The translations under genes and the position numbers were made by a program. The notes under the pieces are model-generated. The model did no database searches. It was not told where the DNA came from and saw only the letters and a program-made list of their open reading frames with translations. DNA of 64,000 nt, taken from NCBI RefSeq assembly GCF_014692515.1, contig NZ_JACOIK010000010.1:186001-250000 (forward strand), written 5' to 3'. This document shows, one piece after another, positions 27,001 through 37,169 of the stretch. This DNA is from Sphingobacterium micropteri. GTDB lineage: Bacteria > Bacteroidota > Bacteroidia > Sphingobacteriales > Sphingobacteriaceae. Numbering within the stretch: the stretch's first letter is position 1; each line of letters opens with the position of its first letter.

Positions 27001-27869
27001 CAACGGGATGGACGACGGATGAAGATAAGAACGAGTTGATCAAGTTAGCGCTTCACTTTTATAACATCAAGATCAATGAAGAACTTGGTGCTTTCAAAAG
27101 AGAGAAGTTTGCGATTTCTGTCGGAGATGAATTACCATCCGGTATCGTTCAAATGGCGAAAGTTTACGTGGCTAAGAAACGTAAATTGAAAGTGGGAGAT
27201 AAGATGGCAGGGCGCCACGGTAACAAAGGTATCGTTGCCCGTATCGTTCGTGATGAGGATATGCCATTCTTAGAAGACGGTACACCCGTAGATATCGTGT
27301 TGAACCCATTAGGGGTACCTTCGCGGATGAACTTGGGACAGATTTACGAAACTGTTCTGGGATGGGCCGGTCAAAAACTCGGAACCAAATTCGCAACGCC
27401 AATTTTTGACGGAGCGGAAATGGATGAAGTGGAAGAGTGGATCGCTAAAGCTAAATTACCAATGTCTGGTAGAACATACCTATACAACGGTTTAACAGGC
27501 GAGCGTTTTGACCAACCAACTACCGTTGGGGTTATCTACATGTTGAAATTAGGTCACATGGTAGATGATAAAATGCACGCACGTTCTATCGGACCGTACT
27601 CGTTGATTACGCAACAACCATTAGGCGGTAAAGCACAATTTGGTGGTCAGCGTTTTGGTGAGATGGAGGTATGGGCATTGGAAGCATTTGGTGCGTCAAA
27701 TATCCTACAAGAGATCTTAACCGTGAAATCAGATGATGTGGTTGGCCGTGCGAAAACTTACGAGGCTATCGTGAAAGGTAACAACCTTCCAACACCATCC
27801 GTACCGGAATCGTTCAACGTATTGGTACATGAATTACGTGGTTTAGGATTAGATATCACATTGGATTAA
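24060..27869 (+). CDS. rpoB: DNA-directed RNA polymerase subunit beta (TTG start)
   Basis: A 1269-residue beta subunit of normal Bacteroidota length. The frame opens at TTG 24060 and reads [15 protein letters not shown], the expected family N-terminus, and no ATG is available. The rifampicin pocket [20 protein letters not shown]...LSALGPGGL keeps the sensitive-type residues. Also visible are GRHGNKG near the active site and the C-terminal [17 protein letters not shown]. It lies 163 bases after rplL and 66 bases before rpoC. Confidence 0.99.
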   Translation: MANNNIQNERVNFATSKKVIDYPDFLDVQLQSFKEFFQLETTSDNRHQEGLFKVFSENFPISDSRNIFVLEFLDYFIDPPRYDIQECIERGLTYSVPLKAKLKLSCNDEEHEDFETIVQDVYLGTIPYMTPKGTFVINGAERVIVSQLHRSPGVFFGQSRHTNGTKLYSARVIPFKGSWIEFATDVNNVMYAYIDRKKKFPVTTLLRAIGYDSDKDILELFDLADEVKVSKSGLKKYVGRRLAARVLKKWIEDFVDEDTGEVVSIDRNEIILERETVLEEDHIEMIIDAGVKSIILAKEDGANNADYSIIYNTLQKDTSNSEKEAVEHIYRQLRNAEPPDEETARGIIDRLFFSDKRYDLGDVGRYRINRKLGLDTADDTKVLTRQDIIAIVKYLINLINSKAEVDDIDHLSNRRVRTVGEQLYAQFGVGLSRMARTIRERMNIRDNEVFTPTDLINARTLSSVINSFFGTNQLSQFMDQTNPLAEITHKRRLSALGPGGLSRERAGFEVRDVHYTHYGRLCTIETPEGPNIGLISSLAVHAKINNLGFIETPYRQVRDGKVVVDEPVVYLSAEDEDDKTIAQANAQYDDQGNFEDPKVKARYEGDFPIIEPEKLDYMDVAPNQITSIAASLIPFLEHDDANRALMGSNMQRQAVPLLKPQAPIVGTGLEARVASDSRTLINAEGNGVVEYVDANEIKIRYERTDNDRLVSFDNDVKTYTLTKFKKTNQNTCINLKPIVTKGQKVTKGQVLCEGYATENGELALGRNLKVAFMPWQGYNFEDAIVISERVVSQDLFTSLHIEEFELEVRDTKRGEEELTSDIPNVSEEATKDLDENGIIRVGAEVNGGDILIGKITPKGESDPSPEEKLLRAIFGDKAGDVKDASLKASPSLKGVVIDTKLFSRAKKMSKEAERKALDKLEVAHDKAVKALKDRLVEKLFTVVNGKTSQGVYNVYKELLVPKGAKFTQKILMDLDYAHINPTGWTTDEDKNELIKLALHFYNIKINEELGAFKREKFAISVGDELPSGIVQMAKVYVAKKRKLKVGDKMAGRHGNKGIVARIVRDEDMPFLEDGTPVDIVLNPLGVPSRMNLGQIYETVLGWAGQKLGTKFATPIFDGAEMDEVEEWIAKAKLPMSGRTYLYNGLTGERFDQPTTVGVIYMLKLGHMVDDKMHARSIGPYSLITQQPLGGKAQFGGQRFGEMEVWALEAFGASNILQEILTVKSDDVVGRAKTYEAIVKGNNLPTPSVPESFNVLVHELRGLGLDITLD

Positions 27870-27935
27870 TAAAATTTAGACCTATCTGTTTTTTAATGCG
27901 ATAGGTCTTACATACATCTTTAAGTTATACAACGT

Positions 27936-30900
27936 ATGTCTTATAAAAAAGATAATAAAATTAAAAGTAACTTCACATCGATCACGATCAGCTTGGCTTC
28001 TCCAGAAACGATTTTGGAGCGTTCTAGCGGTGAGGTTACCAAGCCAGAAACAATCAACTATCGTACCTACAAACCTGAGCGTGATGGTTTATTCTGTGAG
28101 CGTATTTTTGGTCCGGTAAAGGACTACGAATGTCACTGTGGTAAATACAAACGTATTCGTTATAAAGGTATCGTGTGTGACCGTTGTGGTGTGGAGGTAA
28201 CGGAGAAAAAAGTACGTCGTGAACGCATGGGGCATATCAATTTGGTTGTTCCAGTAGCACACATTTGGTATTTCCGTTCTCTTCCTAACAAAATCGGCTA
28301 TTTATTGGGACTTCCGACAAAGAAATTGGATATGATCATCTACTACGAAAGATATGTGGTTATTCAACCGGGTATCAAAGAAGAAGATGGGATTTCCTAT
28401 ATGGATTTCTTGACGGAGGAAGAGTATCTGGATATTTTGGATACCTTACCAAAAGAGAACCAATATTTGGATGATACCGACCCGCAGAAATTCATCGCGA
28501 AGATGGGCGCTGAGGCGATGGAGGAACTTTTGAAACGTATCGATCTAGATCAATTATCGTACGATTTACGTCACCAAGCTGCTAATGAAACTTCGCAACA
28601 ACGTAAAAATGAAGCGTTGAAACGTCTTCATGTCGTAGAAGCTTTCCGTGGCGCGAACACCCGAATTGAAAACCGTCCGGAGTGGATGATCGTAAAAATT
28701 GTTCCGATTATTCCACCGGAATTACGTCCATTGGTACCGTTGGATGGTGGACGCTTTGCGACGTCTGATTTGAACGACTTGTATCGTCGTGTGATCATCC
28801 GTAACAACCGTTTAAAACGTTTGATTGAAATCAAAGCGCCGGAAGTAATCTTACGTAATGAAAAACGTATGCTTCAGGAGGCAGTAGACTCTTTGTTCGA
28901 TAACTCGCGTAAAGTGAATGCTGTGAAAACGGAAGGTAACCGTGCATTAAAATCGTTATCCGATATTTTGAAAGGTAAACAAGGACGTTTCCGTCAAAAC
29001 TTATTGGGTAAACGTGTGGATTACTCGGCTCGTTCGGTAATTGTCGTTGGTCCGCACTTGAAATTACACGAGTGTGGTCTTCCTAAAGATATGGCTGCGG
29101 AACTTTACAAACCATTCATCATTCGCAAGATGATTGAAAGAGGTATTGTAAAGACGGTTAAATCGGCGAAAAAAATCGTGGACCGCAAGGATCCGGTCGT
29201 ATGGGATATTCTGGAAAATGTATTGAAAGGACACCCTGTATTGCTTAACCGTGCTCCTACACTTCACCGTTTGGGTATCCAAGCTTTCCAACCTACGTTG
29301 GTAGAAGGTAAAGCGATCCAATTACACCCCTTAGTGTGTACGGCGTTCAACGCCGACTTTGACGGTGACCAGATGGCGGTTCACTTGCCTTTAGGTAATG
29401 CAGCAATTTTGGAAGCCCAAATATTAATGCTGGCTTCGCATAACATCCTTAACCCAGCAAATGGTTCTCCCGTAACGGTACCATCTCAAGATATGGTATT
29501 GGGTCTTTATTATATTACAAAAGGCCGTAAGTCGACAGAAGATCAAAAAGTAAGAGGCGAGGGCATGACATTTTATTCTCCGGAAGAGGTGATTATTGCC
29601 TTGAATGAGAATCAAATTGACCTGCACGCTTTCATTAAAGTAAAAACAAAAACAAGAAATAAAGACGGACAAATCGTTGATGGTCTCATCGAGACTACGG
29701 TTGGCCGGGTTATCTTTAATCAGATCGTACCTGACGAGATGGGTTATGTCAACGAACTGTTGACCAAGAAGTCATTGCGTAATATCATTGGGGATATTGT
29801 GAAGAGTACGGGTATGGCTCGTGCAGCACAGTTCTTGGATGATATGAAAGAGTTAGGATTCCAAACGGCCTTCAAAGGTGGTTTGTCATTCAACTTGCAA
29901 GATTTGAATATCCCAGCTGCTAAAGCGGATTTGATTGGACAAGCGACCAATGAAGTTGAAGAGGTAATGAACAATTATAACATGGGTTTCATTACCAACA
30001 ACGAACGCTACAATCAAATTATCGATATCTGGACACGTATCAACAATAGATTGACGGCATACGTAATGGATATTCTTTCTAACGATAACCAAGGATTTAA
30101 CTCTGTTTATATGATGTTGGATTCAGGTGCCCGTGGTTCGAAAGAACAGATTCGTCAGTTGTGTGGTATGCGTGGTCTGATGGCAAAACCGCAGAAGTCT
30201 GGTACCTCGGGTGGGGAGATTATCGAAAACCCGATTTTATCGAACTTCAAAGAAGGTCTATCGGTATTGGAGTACTTTATTTCTACCCACGGTGCGCGTA
30301 AAGGTCTTGCCGATACGGCATTGAAAACAGCCGATGCGGGTTACTTGACTCGTCGTCTGCACGACGTTGCGCAAGATATGATCGTGGTGGAAGAAGATTG
30401 TAATACATTACGTGGTCTATACAAAACAGCACTTAAAGAAAATGATGATATTGTAGAGCCATTATACGATCGTATTCTTGGACGTACACCGTTAAATGAC
30501 GTATATCATCCGGAAACGGGAGCATTGATTGTTGCGGCAAATGAAGATATTACCGAAGATATAGCTACAACAATTGAAGAGGCCGGTATCGAAGGTGTCG
30601 AGATTCGCTCCGTATTGACTTGTGAGGCTAAACGTGGCGTTTGTGCTGCTTGTTATGGACGGAACCTTGCTTCTGGCAAGCGTGTTCAAATGGGTGAGGC
30701 TGTAGGGGTTATCGCAGCACAGTCTGTAGGTGAGCCTGGTACACAGCTGACACTTCGTACATTCCACGTGGGTGGTACGGCGTCGAATATCGCGGCAGAA
30801 TCTAGTATCGTTGCAAAATACGATGGTAAAATAGAGTTTGAAAATGTTCGCTCCGTAGCTAAAGAAGGTGAGGAAGGACCTTATCAAATTGCTATCGGTC

Positions 30901-32213
30901 GTTCTGGAGAGCTTCGCATAGTAAGCGACGATAGAAAAGTATTATACACCCAGATTATTCCTTACGGTGCTAATGTATATGTGAACGAAGGTGATAAGGT
31001 AGAAAAAGGTAAAGTATTGGCTGACTGGGATCCATATAACGCGGTAATTATCTCTGAATTCCCAGGTAAAATCGAGTTCGAAGCTATTATTGAAGGAGTT
31101 ACATTCCGTGATGAATCGGATGAACAAACCGGACATAAGGAGAAGGTTATCATCGAGACACGTGATAAAACGAAAAACCCGACGATTAAGATTGCAGACT
31201 TGGCGGGTGACACCTTGCGCTCATACAATATTCCGGTAGGAGCGCACGTCTCTGTTCAAAATGGACAAAAAATCAAAGAAGGTACTATCTTAGCGAAGAT
31301 TCCTCGTGCTACAGGTAAAACACGCGATATTACGGGAGGTCTTCCTCGTGTAACCGAATTGTTCGAAGCACGTAATCCTTCTAACCCAGCCGTTGTTACC
31401 GAAATTGATGGTGTTGTTACGCTAGGTGGTGTGAAACGTGGTAATCGTGAGATTTCGATTGAATCCAGAGATGGACAGATCAAGAAATACTTAGTGCCAC
31501 TTTCTAAGCACATCTTGGTACAAGATAATGACTTTGTAAAAGCAGGTATGCCGTTGTCAGATGGTTCTATCTCCCCAGCGGATATTCTTTCCATCAAAGG
31601 TCCTGCAGCGGTTCAAGAATATATCGTAAACGGTATCCAAGAGGTTTACCGCCTGCAAGGGGTGAAAATCAACGATAAACACTTCGAAACCATCGTTCAC
31701 CAGATGATGCAGAAAGTGAATATCGAGGATCCAGGCGATACACGCTTCTTGGAAAAAGAGGCTGCTAATAAATGGGATTTCATGGAAGAAAACGACTCGT
31801 TGTTTGATAAAAAAGTTGTCGTTGATGCGGGAGATTCGAAGGAGTTGAAAGCTGGTCAAATTGTAACCATGCGTAAACTTCGTGAGGAAAATTCAAGCTT
31901 ACGTCGTCAAGATTTGAAAACAGTAGAAGTTCGTGATGCTATTTCGGCAACTTCAAGTCCATTATTGCAAGGTATTACCCGTGCTTCATTGGGAACGAAG
32001 TCATTCATTTCAGCTGCGTCGTTCCAGGAAACAACTAAAGTCTTGAACGAGGCTGCTATCGCCGGTAAACGTGATGACTTGTTAGGTTTGAAAGAAAACG
32101 TAATTGTAGGTCACTTGATTCCATCAGGAACTGGTTTACGCGAATATAGCAATATTATTGTTGGTTCACGTGAAGAATACGATCAGTTATTGGCCTCGAA
32201 AGAAGAGGACTAA
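27936..32213 (+). CDS. rpoC: DNA-directed RNA polymerase subunit beta'
   Basis: A 1425-residue beta' subunit. The N-terminal zinc site is [20 protein letters not shown] (four cysteines), the catalytic Mg-binding motif [12 protein letters not shown] lies near residue 475, the second zinc site is [13 protein letters not shown], and trigger-loop and C-terminal jaw regions are intact. It ends next to a 54-bp palindrome that terminates the operon. Confidence 0.99.
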   Translation: MSYKKDNKIKSNFTSITISLASPETILERSSGEVTKPETINYRTYKPERDGLFCERIFGPVKDYECHCGKYKRIRYKGIVCDRCGVEVTEKKVRRERMGHINLVVPVAHIWYFRSLPNKIGYLLGLPTKKLDMIIYYERYVVIQPGIKEEDGISYMDFLTEEEYLDILDTLPKENQYLDDTDPQKFIAKMGAEAMEELLKRIDLDQLSYDLRHQAANETSQQRKNEALKRLHVVEAFRGANTRIENRPEWMIVKIVPIIPPELRPLVPLDGGRFATSDLNDLYRRVIIRNNRLKRLIEIKAPEVILRNEKRMLQEAVDSLFDNSRKVNAVKTEGNRALKSLSDILKGKQGRFRQNLLGKRVDYSARSVIVVGPHLKLHECGLPKDMAAELYKPFIIRKMIERGIVKTVKSAKKIVDRKDPVVWDILENVLKGHPVLLNRAPTLHRLGIQAFQPTLVEGKAIQLHPLVCTAFNADFDGDQMAVHLPLGNAAILEAQILMLASHNILNPANGSPVTVPSQDMVLGLYYITKGRKSTEDQKVRGEGMTFYSPEEVIIALNENQIDLHAFIKVKTKTRNKDGQIVDGLIETTVGRVIFNQIVPDEMGYVNELLTKKSLRNIIGDIVKSTGMARAAQFLDDMKELGFQTAFKGGLSFNLQDLNIPAAKADLIGQATNEVEEVMNNYNMGFITNNERYNQIIDIWTRINNRLTAYVMDILSNDNQGFNSVYMMLDSGARGSKEQIRQLCGMRGLMAKPQKSGTSGGEIIENPILSNFKEGLSVLEYFISTHGARKGLADTALKTADAGYLTRRLHDVAQDMIVVEEDCNTLRGLYKTALKENDDIVEPLYDRILGRTPLNDVYHPETGALIVAANEDITEDIATTIEEAGIEGVEIRSVLTCEAKRGVCAACYGRNLASGKRVQMGEAVGVIAAQSVGEPGTQLTLRTFHVGGTASNIAAESSIVAKYDGKIEFENVRSVAKEGEEGPYQIAIGRSGELRIVSDDRKVLYTQIIPYGANVYVNEGDKVEKGKVLADWDPYNAVIISEFPGKIEFEAIIEGVTFRDESDEQTGHKEKVIIETRDKTKNPTIKIADLAGDTLRSYNIPVGAHVSVQNGQKIKEGTILAKIPRATGKTRDITGGLPRVTELFEARNPSNPAVVTEIDGVVTLGGVKRGNREISIESRDGQIKKYLVPLSKHILVQDNDFVKAGMPLSDGSISPADILSIKGPAAVQEYIVNGIQEVYRLQGVKINDKHFETIVHQMMQKVNIEDPGDTRFLEKEAANKWDFMEENDSLFDKKVVVDAGDSKELKAGQIVTMRKLREENSSLRRQDLKTVEVRDAISATSSPLLQGITRASLGTKSFISAASFQETTKVLNEAAIAGKRDDLLGLKENVIVGHLIPSGTGLREYSNIIVGSREEYDQLLASKEED

Positions 32214-32223
32214 TCGTTCTGAT

Positions 32224-32277
32224 ATAAACAATAAAAAAAGGCAGCAAAAATTTTTGCTGCCTTTTTTTATTGTTTAT
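32224..32277. terminator. 54-bp perfect inverted repeat, bidirectional terminator of rpoC and the sugar kinase gene
   Basis: The two 27-base arms (32224-32250 and 32251-32277) are exact reverse complements. The core is AAAAAAAGGCAGC-AAAAATTTTT-GCTGCCTTTTTTT, which gives a GC stem flanked by A and T tracts on both strands. It lies between the convergent stop codons of rpoC (32213) and the kinase (32282). Confidence 0.9.
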
Positions 32278-32281
32278 CTTT

Positions 32282-33274
32282 TTACTTTATCTTTCCGTTA
32301 CCAAAATCTCCTTTTACAAATAGCTTTTGAAAGCCTGCGCCCGTAGCTGTATCAATAACCTCTTGCGTTGTCATGTTGTTGACAAGGGCATGAATGTATC
32401 CACCCATAAATGCATCTCCACTACCAATGCGATCAATAACGTCAAAAGTTTCCATAACATTGGAGCTGACATCTTCCGTTGGCGTATGATACGTTCCGTA
32501 AAACAGGTTGTGATTCGGACTGTCCATAAAACGAAAGGTATAAGCGATGTGTTGACATTTAGGATATTTTTCAAAAATTTCCTTCGCAGATGCAGCAGCC
32601 GCCGCTAGATATGTTTCTCGTGATGTATTTCTATCAAAAGATTCGTCAACGGCTGTACCGAGCATCTTATTTGCCGCCCATATGTTACCCATAATCACAT
32701 CACAGTACGCCACCAATTGCGGCATGATATCTATGGGTTCTTTCCCATATTGCCATAAACGATTTCTATAATTCAAGTCTACCGAGATAGTAATATTGCG
32801 GTTGGATGCTTCTTGAAGCAGACGAGCTATCAGATCCGCCATATTTTGGTTAAGGGCAGGGGTAAGTGCTGTCCAATGAAGCCAAGAAACGTTCTCAAAC
32901 AACTTATCTATATCGACATCCTCTATAGTTAACTGGCTAAAACTGGAGTACTTTCGATCGTAGATAACCTCCCCCTTAGAAAGTCCATTTGCCGACATCA
33001 ACATATAAGTACCTAATCGATCGCCTGTGCGAATGGCTTTCTCGGTATGCACGTCCAGATCCTTAAGAATTGCTAAAATTTCATCTGATAAAGCATTTTC
33101 TGGTAACGCACTGCAGTAAGCTACGTTATCGCCCATTTGTGCTAGTGAAGCGGCTACATTGGCTTCCGAGCCTCCTGGGAAAATTTCTAAACGATTGTTG
33201 TTTTTATCAAAAAATGTGTCGCCCAAACTTTGTTGCCGGATTAATATTTCGCCGAAGGATAATATAAGGTTCAT
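32282..33274 (-). CDS. PfkB-family sugar kinase, probably 2-keto-3-deoxygluconate kinase
   Basis: A 330-residue ribokinase-fold enzyme. The N-terminal sugar-binding region is GGSEANVAASLAQMG and the catalytic base and anion hole lie in DRIGSGDAFMGGY (GxGD motif), with ATP-binding residues in between. The neighbouring fructuronate reductase-like and mannonate dehydratase genes produce 2-keto-3-deoxygluconate, so phosphorylation of that sugar is the likely reaction (context inference). It is transcribed away from the SDR gene across a 202-base region with two copies of CGAAATCGTT. No KDPG aldolase gene lies in the window. Confidence 0.85.
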   Translation of the reverse strand: MNLILSFGEILIRQQSLGDTFFDKNNNRLEIFPGGSEANVAASLAQMGDNVAYCSALPENALSDEILAILKDLDVHTEKAIRTGDRLGTYMLMSANGLSKGEVIYDRKYSSFSQLTIEDVDIDKLFENVSWLHWTALTPALNQNMADLIARLLQEASNRNITISVDLNYRNRLWQYGKEPIDIMPQLVAYCDVIMGNIWAANKMLGTAVDESFDRNTSRETYLAAAAASAKEIFEKYPKCQHIAYTFRFMDSPNHNLFYGTYHTPTEDVSSNVMETFDVIDRIGSGDAFMGGYIHALVNNMTTQEVIDTATGAGFQKLFVKGDFGNGKIK

Positions 33275-33334
33275 GAATAATTTATTTTGGTCGTTAAATT
33301 AGGGTTATTTTTTTAAACTTTATAGTGTTGTTTG

Positions 33335-33392
33335 CGAAATCGTTGCCATTACATGGTCGTATTTATCTTTCAGAAGTACATACGAAATCGTT
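33335..33392. promoter_or_regulatory. Two direct copies of CGAAATCGTT, possible LacI-family operators
   Basis: Copies at 33335-33344 and 33383-33392, 48 bp apart, in the divergent gap between kinase and SDR genes. Around the second copy, CGAAATCGTTATCG matches its own reverse complement at 10 of 14 positions with a central CG, the symmetry usual for LacI-type operators. The LacI regulator at 35491-36516 is the obvious candidate ligand. Inferred. Confidence 0.4.
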
Positions 33393-33418
33393 ATCGTGAA
33401 TAAACCTGCGGTAAATAC

Positions 33419-33448
33419 TTGAGAATGACTAAAAAATAGCTATCATTG
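33419..33448 (+). promoter_or_regulatory. Candidate promoter of SDR-uxuA
   Basis: TTG at 33419-33421, a 19-bp spacer and TATCATTG at 33441-33448 (7 of 8 matches to TAnnTTTG). Start near 33453, about 24 bases before the ATG. Confidence 0.45.
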
Positions 33449-33476
33449 GATGTTATAAACTTAGGACTATAATAAC

Positions 33477-34298
33477 ATGAATATTTTAGAGAGATTCTCA
33501 TTAAAAGGAAAAGTTATCGTGGTAACCGGCGGTACAGGTATTCTGGGAAAAGCGTTTGTCAAAGCTTTAGCAGAAGCAGGGGCTAAAGTCTGTATTATCG
33601 GAAGAAGCCAAGAGAAAGCAGACGAGCGGGTGAAAATGGTACAGACATTGGGTGCTGAAGCCTTAGCAGTGGTCGCAGATGTAATGGATGAAGATTCTGT
33701 CCGTAAAGCAAAAGAACAAATTTTGAACAAATGGGATACGATAGACGGGTTGGTAAATGCAGCGGGAGGAAATATTCCAGGTGCTACTATTGGGCCGAAT
33801 GACAATCTGTTTGATAACAAAATAGCAGATACCATTAAGGCTATCGAATTGAATCTATATGGTACCATTATTCCAACACTTGTCTTTGGAGAGGTTATCG
33901 CAAAGCAGGGAAAAGGTTCCATTATTAATATATCGTCCTTAGCAGCGAGTTTACCTATTACACGTGTTTTAGGCTATACCGTGGCAAAGCATGGTGTAGA
34001 TGGTTTTACCAAATGGATGGCCACAGAATTGGCGTTGCGATATGGAGATAAGGTACGTGTGAATGCTATAGCACCGGGTGTATTTCTTACCGAACAAAAC
34101 CGTACATTGTTGACCAATCCTGATGGTAGTTATACAGAGCGAGCAGGTAGATTTGTACAAGGAACACCCTTCTCTCGGTTGGGAGATCCATCAGAATTGG
34201 AGGGTACGCTGGTGTATCTGTTAAGCGATGCTTCGGCCTTTGTTTCAGGCGAAACCATCTTTGTGGATGGAGGTTTTAATAGTTGGTGTGGAGTTTAG
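33477..34298 (+). CDS. SDR-family oxidoreductase, probable fructuronate reductase (D-mannonate oxidoreductase)
   Basis: A 273-residue short-chain dehydrogenase. The cofactor-binding motif is TGGTGILG (residues 17-24), NAAGG follows, the catalytic serine is in NISSLAA and the Y-x3-K pair in YTVAKHG. The C-terminus is GETIFVDGGFNSWCGV. The adjacent gene 12 bases downstream is mannonate dehydratase, so the likely reaction is NAD(P)H-dependent interconversion of fructuronate and mannonate. This is the SDR type common in Bacteroidota rather than the E. coli UxuB type. Substrate is inferred from context. Confidence 0.82.
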   Translation: MNILERFSLKGKVIVVTGGTGILGKAFVKALAEAGAKVCIIGRSQEKADERVKMVQTLGAEALAVVADVMDEDSVRKAKEQILNKWDTIDGLVNAAGGNIPGATIGPNDNLFDNKIADTIKAIELNLYGTIIPTLVFGEVIAKQGKGSIINISSLAASLPITRVLGYTVAKHGVDGFTKWMATELALRYGDKVRVNAIAPGVFLTEQNRTLLTNPDGSYTERAGRFVQGTPFSRLGDPSELEGTLVYLLSDASAFVSGETIFVDGGFNSWCGV

Positions 34299-34310
34299 GT
34301 TTTTTATAAT

Positions 34311-35477
34311 ATGAATAAACGGTTTTTAGAACAGACGTGGCGTTGGTACGGACCCAATGACCCGGTATCTTTACAGGATGTAAAACAGGCAGGTGCAACA
34401 GGTATTGTGTCAGCATTGCACCATATTCCGCACGGTGATGTATGGCCTAAGGAGGATATTTTGGAGCGGAAGAGAATAATAGAGGAAGCAGGACTTGTGT
34501 GGTCGGTAGTGGAAAGTGTCACGGTGCACGAAGCCATAAAGACACGTTCGGAGCAAGTCGATTTTTATTTAGATAATTATCGTCAAACATTGACAAATTT
34601 AGCGGAATGTGGAATCAAAACGGTATGTTATAACTTTATGCCCGTATTGGATTGGACACGTACGCAATTAGATAAGGTAATGCATGATGGTTCTAAAGCG
34701 CTTTATTTTGATTGGATTGATTTAGCCATCTTTGATATTTTTATTTTGGAACGTCCTAATGCGAAGACGTCGTATTCTGCAGAAATTGTGGGGCAAGCGG
34801 AGAGCCGTTACGCTACTTTTGACGAAGAGGCAAAGAAATTCTTGCTTTCTAATGTATTAATGGGTATCCCGGGAGAGAAAGATCCATCACTCGAAGATTT
34901 ACAACGCAGTATTGATATTTATGCAAAGATTGGCTTCGAAGGACTGCGGGAAAATTTAACTTATTTTCTTTCTTCTATTGCAGACGTTTGTGAGAAATAT
35001 GGTATAAAAATGACCATTCATCCAGATGATCCCCCGTATCCTATTTTAGGACTCCCGAGAATTGCGGGAAATTTGGCGGATTTTGAATATATTATTAAAA
35101 CGGTAGATAAACCGTTTAATGGTGTTTGTTTTTGTACGGGTTCATTAGGTGCAGGTCCTGATAACGATTTGGTACAAATATTTAAACAGGTACAGCATCG
35201 GGTGAATTTTGTACATTTACGTAATGTTAAGAAAGACGCCTTAGGAAGTTTTTATGAGGCGGATCATTTGGATGGCGATGTGGATATGTATGCCGTCATG
35301 AAGGAGTTGGTCGCCGAAAACCAGAAACGTGAAAAACCTATTCCGTTTAGACCAGACCACGGACATCAAATGTTAGATGATCTTAATAAAGTTACTAATC
35401 CGGGGTATTCTGCGATTGGTCGATTAAGAGGACTAGCAGAATTAAGAGGGCTAGAGTTAGGTATTATAGGTAGTTGA
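34311..35477 (+). CDS. uxuA: Mannonate dehydratase
   Basis: A 388-residue TIM-barrel enzyme converting D-mannonate to 2-keto-3-deoxygluconate with a divalent metal. Conserved pieces visible: TWRWYGPNDPVSL at the start, GIVSALHHIPHGDVW, ESVTVHE, CYNFMPVLDWTR, MTIHPDDPPYP, CFCTGSLG and RPDHGHQM, covering the expected His/Asp/Cys metal-binding positions. Length is normal. It follows the SDR gene by 12 bases and completes the hexuronate branch that leads to the kinase at 32282. Its stop codon lies in a hairpin shared with the convergent lacI-type gene. Confidence 0.96.
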   Translation: MNKRFLEQTWRWYGPNDPVSLQDVKQAGATGIVSALHHIPHGDVWPKEDILERKRIIEEAGLVWSVVESVTVHEAIKTRSEQVDFYLDNYRQTLTNLAECGIKTVCYNFMPVLDWTRTQLDKVMHDGSKALYFDWIDLAIFDIFILERPNAKTSYSAEIVGQAESRYATFDEEAKKFLLSNVLMGIPGEKDPSLEDLQRSIDIYAKIGFEGLRENLTYFLSSIADVCEKYGIKMTIHPDDPPYPILGLPRIAGNLADFEYIIKTVDKPFNGVCFCTGSLGAGPDNDLVQIFKQVQHRVNFVHLRNVKKDALGSFYEADHLDGDVDMYAVMKELVAENQKREKPIPFRPDHGHQMLDDLNKVTNPGYSAIGRLRGLAELRGLELGIIGS

Positions 35478-35495
35478 TAGCTTGCCCTTGCTATC
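35476..35495. terminator. Short hairpin spanning the stop codons of uxuA and the LacI-family gene
   Basis: GATAGC (35476-35481) and GCTATC (35490-35495) flank an 8-base loop. The arms overlap the stop codons of both convergent genes. No clear T tract, so termination strength is doubtful. Confidence 0.4.
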
Positions 35496-36516
35496 CTATT
35501 GTAGAGCGTCGAAGCTGAATGGAGGTGGGTAGTTTAATATCTTCCCACTCGATTTGGCTTCGATTCTTTTTTTGCATAATTTCGACTAATTTATTTACAG
35601 AAATCTCGCCTATTTCCGTCGTCGGTTGTCGAATGGTGCTTAAGGATGGGTTCAGCGAAAGAACCAAATCTGTGTTTGCAAAGCCGATGACTGCCAGAGT
35701 CTCCGGTACTTTTATTTCTAATTTAGCTAAAATACCCAATAAATGGGTTGTGATGGTGTCCGCAACACCGACAATAGCATTTGGAGGTTCGGGCAATTGC
35801 AATAAGCTTTTTACATGTTTTTCCATATCATCTTGTAAATCTGCTAGGCTTTTCACATTGCAATGTACGATATATTCTGGCGTTACGGGTATCTGGAAAT
35901 CGTGATGAGCTTCCATGTATCCCGATAATCTTTTGGTCGTAATACCTTGACGTGCACCACAGAATATAGCGATCTTCCGTCGGCCTATATCCCAAAGGTG
36001 TTTGCATGCATTATACATCCCTTGTGTATTCAGCACACCGACTTTATGTGTTTCTATTGGATAGTGTGTTCGGTCAAAAATGACAATAGGTGTTGTTTTA
36101 AGGATTTGCTTAGCCAGATCGATATTCGATTCTTCATGAATGGGGCAGAAAAGAATCCCATCCACCGATTTGTCTAACATGGACTGAAGAGCTAACTTTT
36201 CCAGTTCTTCATTTTCCATGGTATTCATAATGATTGTTCTATAATGATGGGTAGTAGCCGCTTTTTGCATGCCTGCAATAATTTGTGCTTCGAAGGATCC
36301 GGTCATTTTCGGGAGAACAACACCAATCGTATTTGTTTTTCCTGTTTTAAGGAATTTAGCATGTACATTGGGTTGATAGTTGTGCTTTTTTGCAAACTCC
36401 TGTATCGTTCTTTTCGTTACCTCACTAATTTCGTAACTATCATTTAGCGCTTTTGATACCGTAGAAACAGACATATTTAATGCCTGGGCTAAACTTTTAA
36501 GTGTCGTCTTCGCCAT
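35491..36516 (-). CDS. LacI-family transcriptional regulator
   Basis: A regulator of about 341 residues: N-terminal helix-turn-helix LKSLAQALNMSVSTVSKAL, hinge NYQPNVHAKFLKTGKTNTIG and a periplasmic-binding-protein-like effector domain. I choose the ATG at 36516 (MAKTTLKSLAQ). The longer frame starting at 36537 would add seven unconserved residues and overlap the lolA stop at 36524. It is convergent with uxuA and probably controls the hexuronate genes with an intermediate as effector. It follows ftsK-lolA in the same direction with no promoter seen, so it may be read through from them. Confidence 0.92.
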   Translation of the reverse strand: MAKTTLKSLAQALNMSVSTVSKALNDSYEISEVTKRTIQEFAKKHNYQPNVHAKFLKTGKTNTIGVVLPKMTGSFEAQIIAGMQKAATTHHYRTIIMNTMENEELEKLALQSMLDKSVDGILFCPIHEESNIDLAKQILKTTPIVIFDRTHYPIETHKVGVLNTQGMYNACKHLWDIGRRKIAIFCGARQGITTKRLSGYMEAHHDFQIPVTPEYIVHCNVKSLADLQDDMEKHVKSLLQLPEPPNAIVGVADTITTHLLGILAKLEIKVPETLAVIGFANTDLVLSLNPSLSTIRQPTTEIGEISVNKLVEIMQKKNRSQIEWEDIKLPTSIQLRRSTIG

Positions 36517-36523
36517 TGTTATC

Positions 36524-37168
36524 TCATCTAAGGTCAACTATCTCATAATTGGGATAATCTGCGGTATGGAATGTAAACGTTGCTCTTGGAATTTGATGAT
36601 TTACATATAGTGTGTTAATCGTATAGATGTATCGAGCTCCTGATTTATCGACTACTGCAACATCATGGATATGTTTGTTTTTATTTATCCGTAGGGTGAT
36701 TTTAGCATAATTCGTTTTCGTGTCAGTAGGTGTTAATTCTATAACATTCAGCAGGTCCTTGCCTAGCACTTCGTCTTTTTTACTTTTATAAATAAATCCC
36801 TTTTTATAGAAGGTAAAAAGATTATTAGGGCCAATACTTTCTGTGTTATTGTCTGCGTCACTGACTTGTACCTCTTGATCTTCTTTCAGAATAGACCAAA
36901 TACTTTTGCCGTCATTTATGATATCTTGCTCGCTTAACGCTATGCGGAACTGATTTTTTGGTTTGTTCAAGAACAGCGTGCCCTTATCCCCATGGTTTCC
37001 TCCTTGTGCTTGCTGTACGGAAAAACTAAAGTCCGACTGTATGGTCTGATACGCATCATATTTTGCAGATACTTCTTCCAATAACTTTTTTGCTTTGGTA
37101 TCCGTTTGTGTGAATGCTATTAGTGATGTACAAATGAAAGCCATCAGAACTGTTATTTTCTTCTCCAT
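36524..37168 (-). CDS. lolA: Outer membrane lipoprotein carrier protein LolA
   Basis: A 214-residue periplasmic chaperone that carries lipoproteins from the inner to the outer membrane. Signal peptide ends near LIAFT-QTDT. The LolA fold is recognised from TIQSDFSFSVQQAQGG, GTLFLNKPKNQFRI and DGKSIWSILKEDQEV. Length is normal. Its start is 1 base from the ftsK stop, so the two are probably translated together, a frequent pair in Bacteroidota. The many lipoproteins encoded in this window (SusD, BACON, TIG/NHL) would be its cargo. Confidence 0.92.
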   Translation of the reverse strand: MEKKITVLMAFICTSLIAFTQTDTKAKKLLEEVSAKYDAYQTIQSDFSFSVQQAQGGNHGDKGTLFLNKPKNQFRIALSEQDIINDGKSIWSILKEDQEVQVSDADNNTESIGPNNLFTFYKKGFIYKSKKDEVLGKDLLNVIELTPTDTKTNYAKITLRINKNKHIHDVAVVDKSGARYIYTINTLYVNHQIPRATFTFHTADYPNYEIVDLR

Positions 37169-37169
37169 C

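Noticed and set aside
36517..36537. Upstream ATG for the LacI-family gene
   Set aside because: It overlaps the lolA stop and adds unconserved residues before the MAKTTLKSLAQ helix-turn-helix start.
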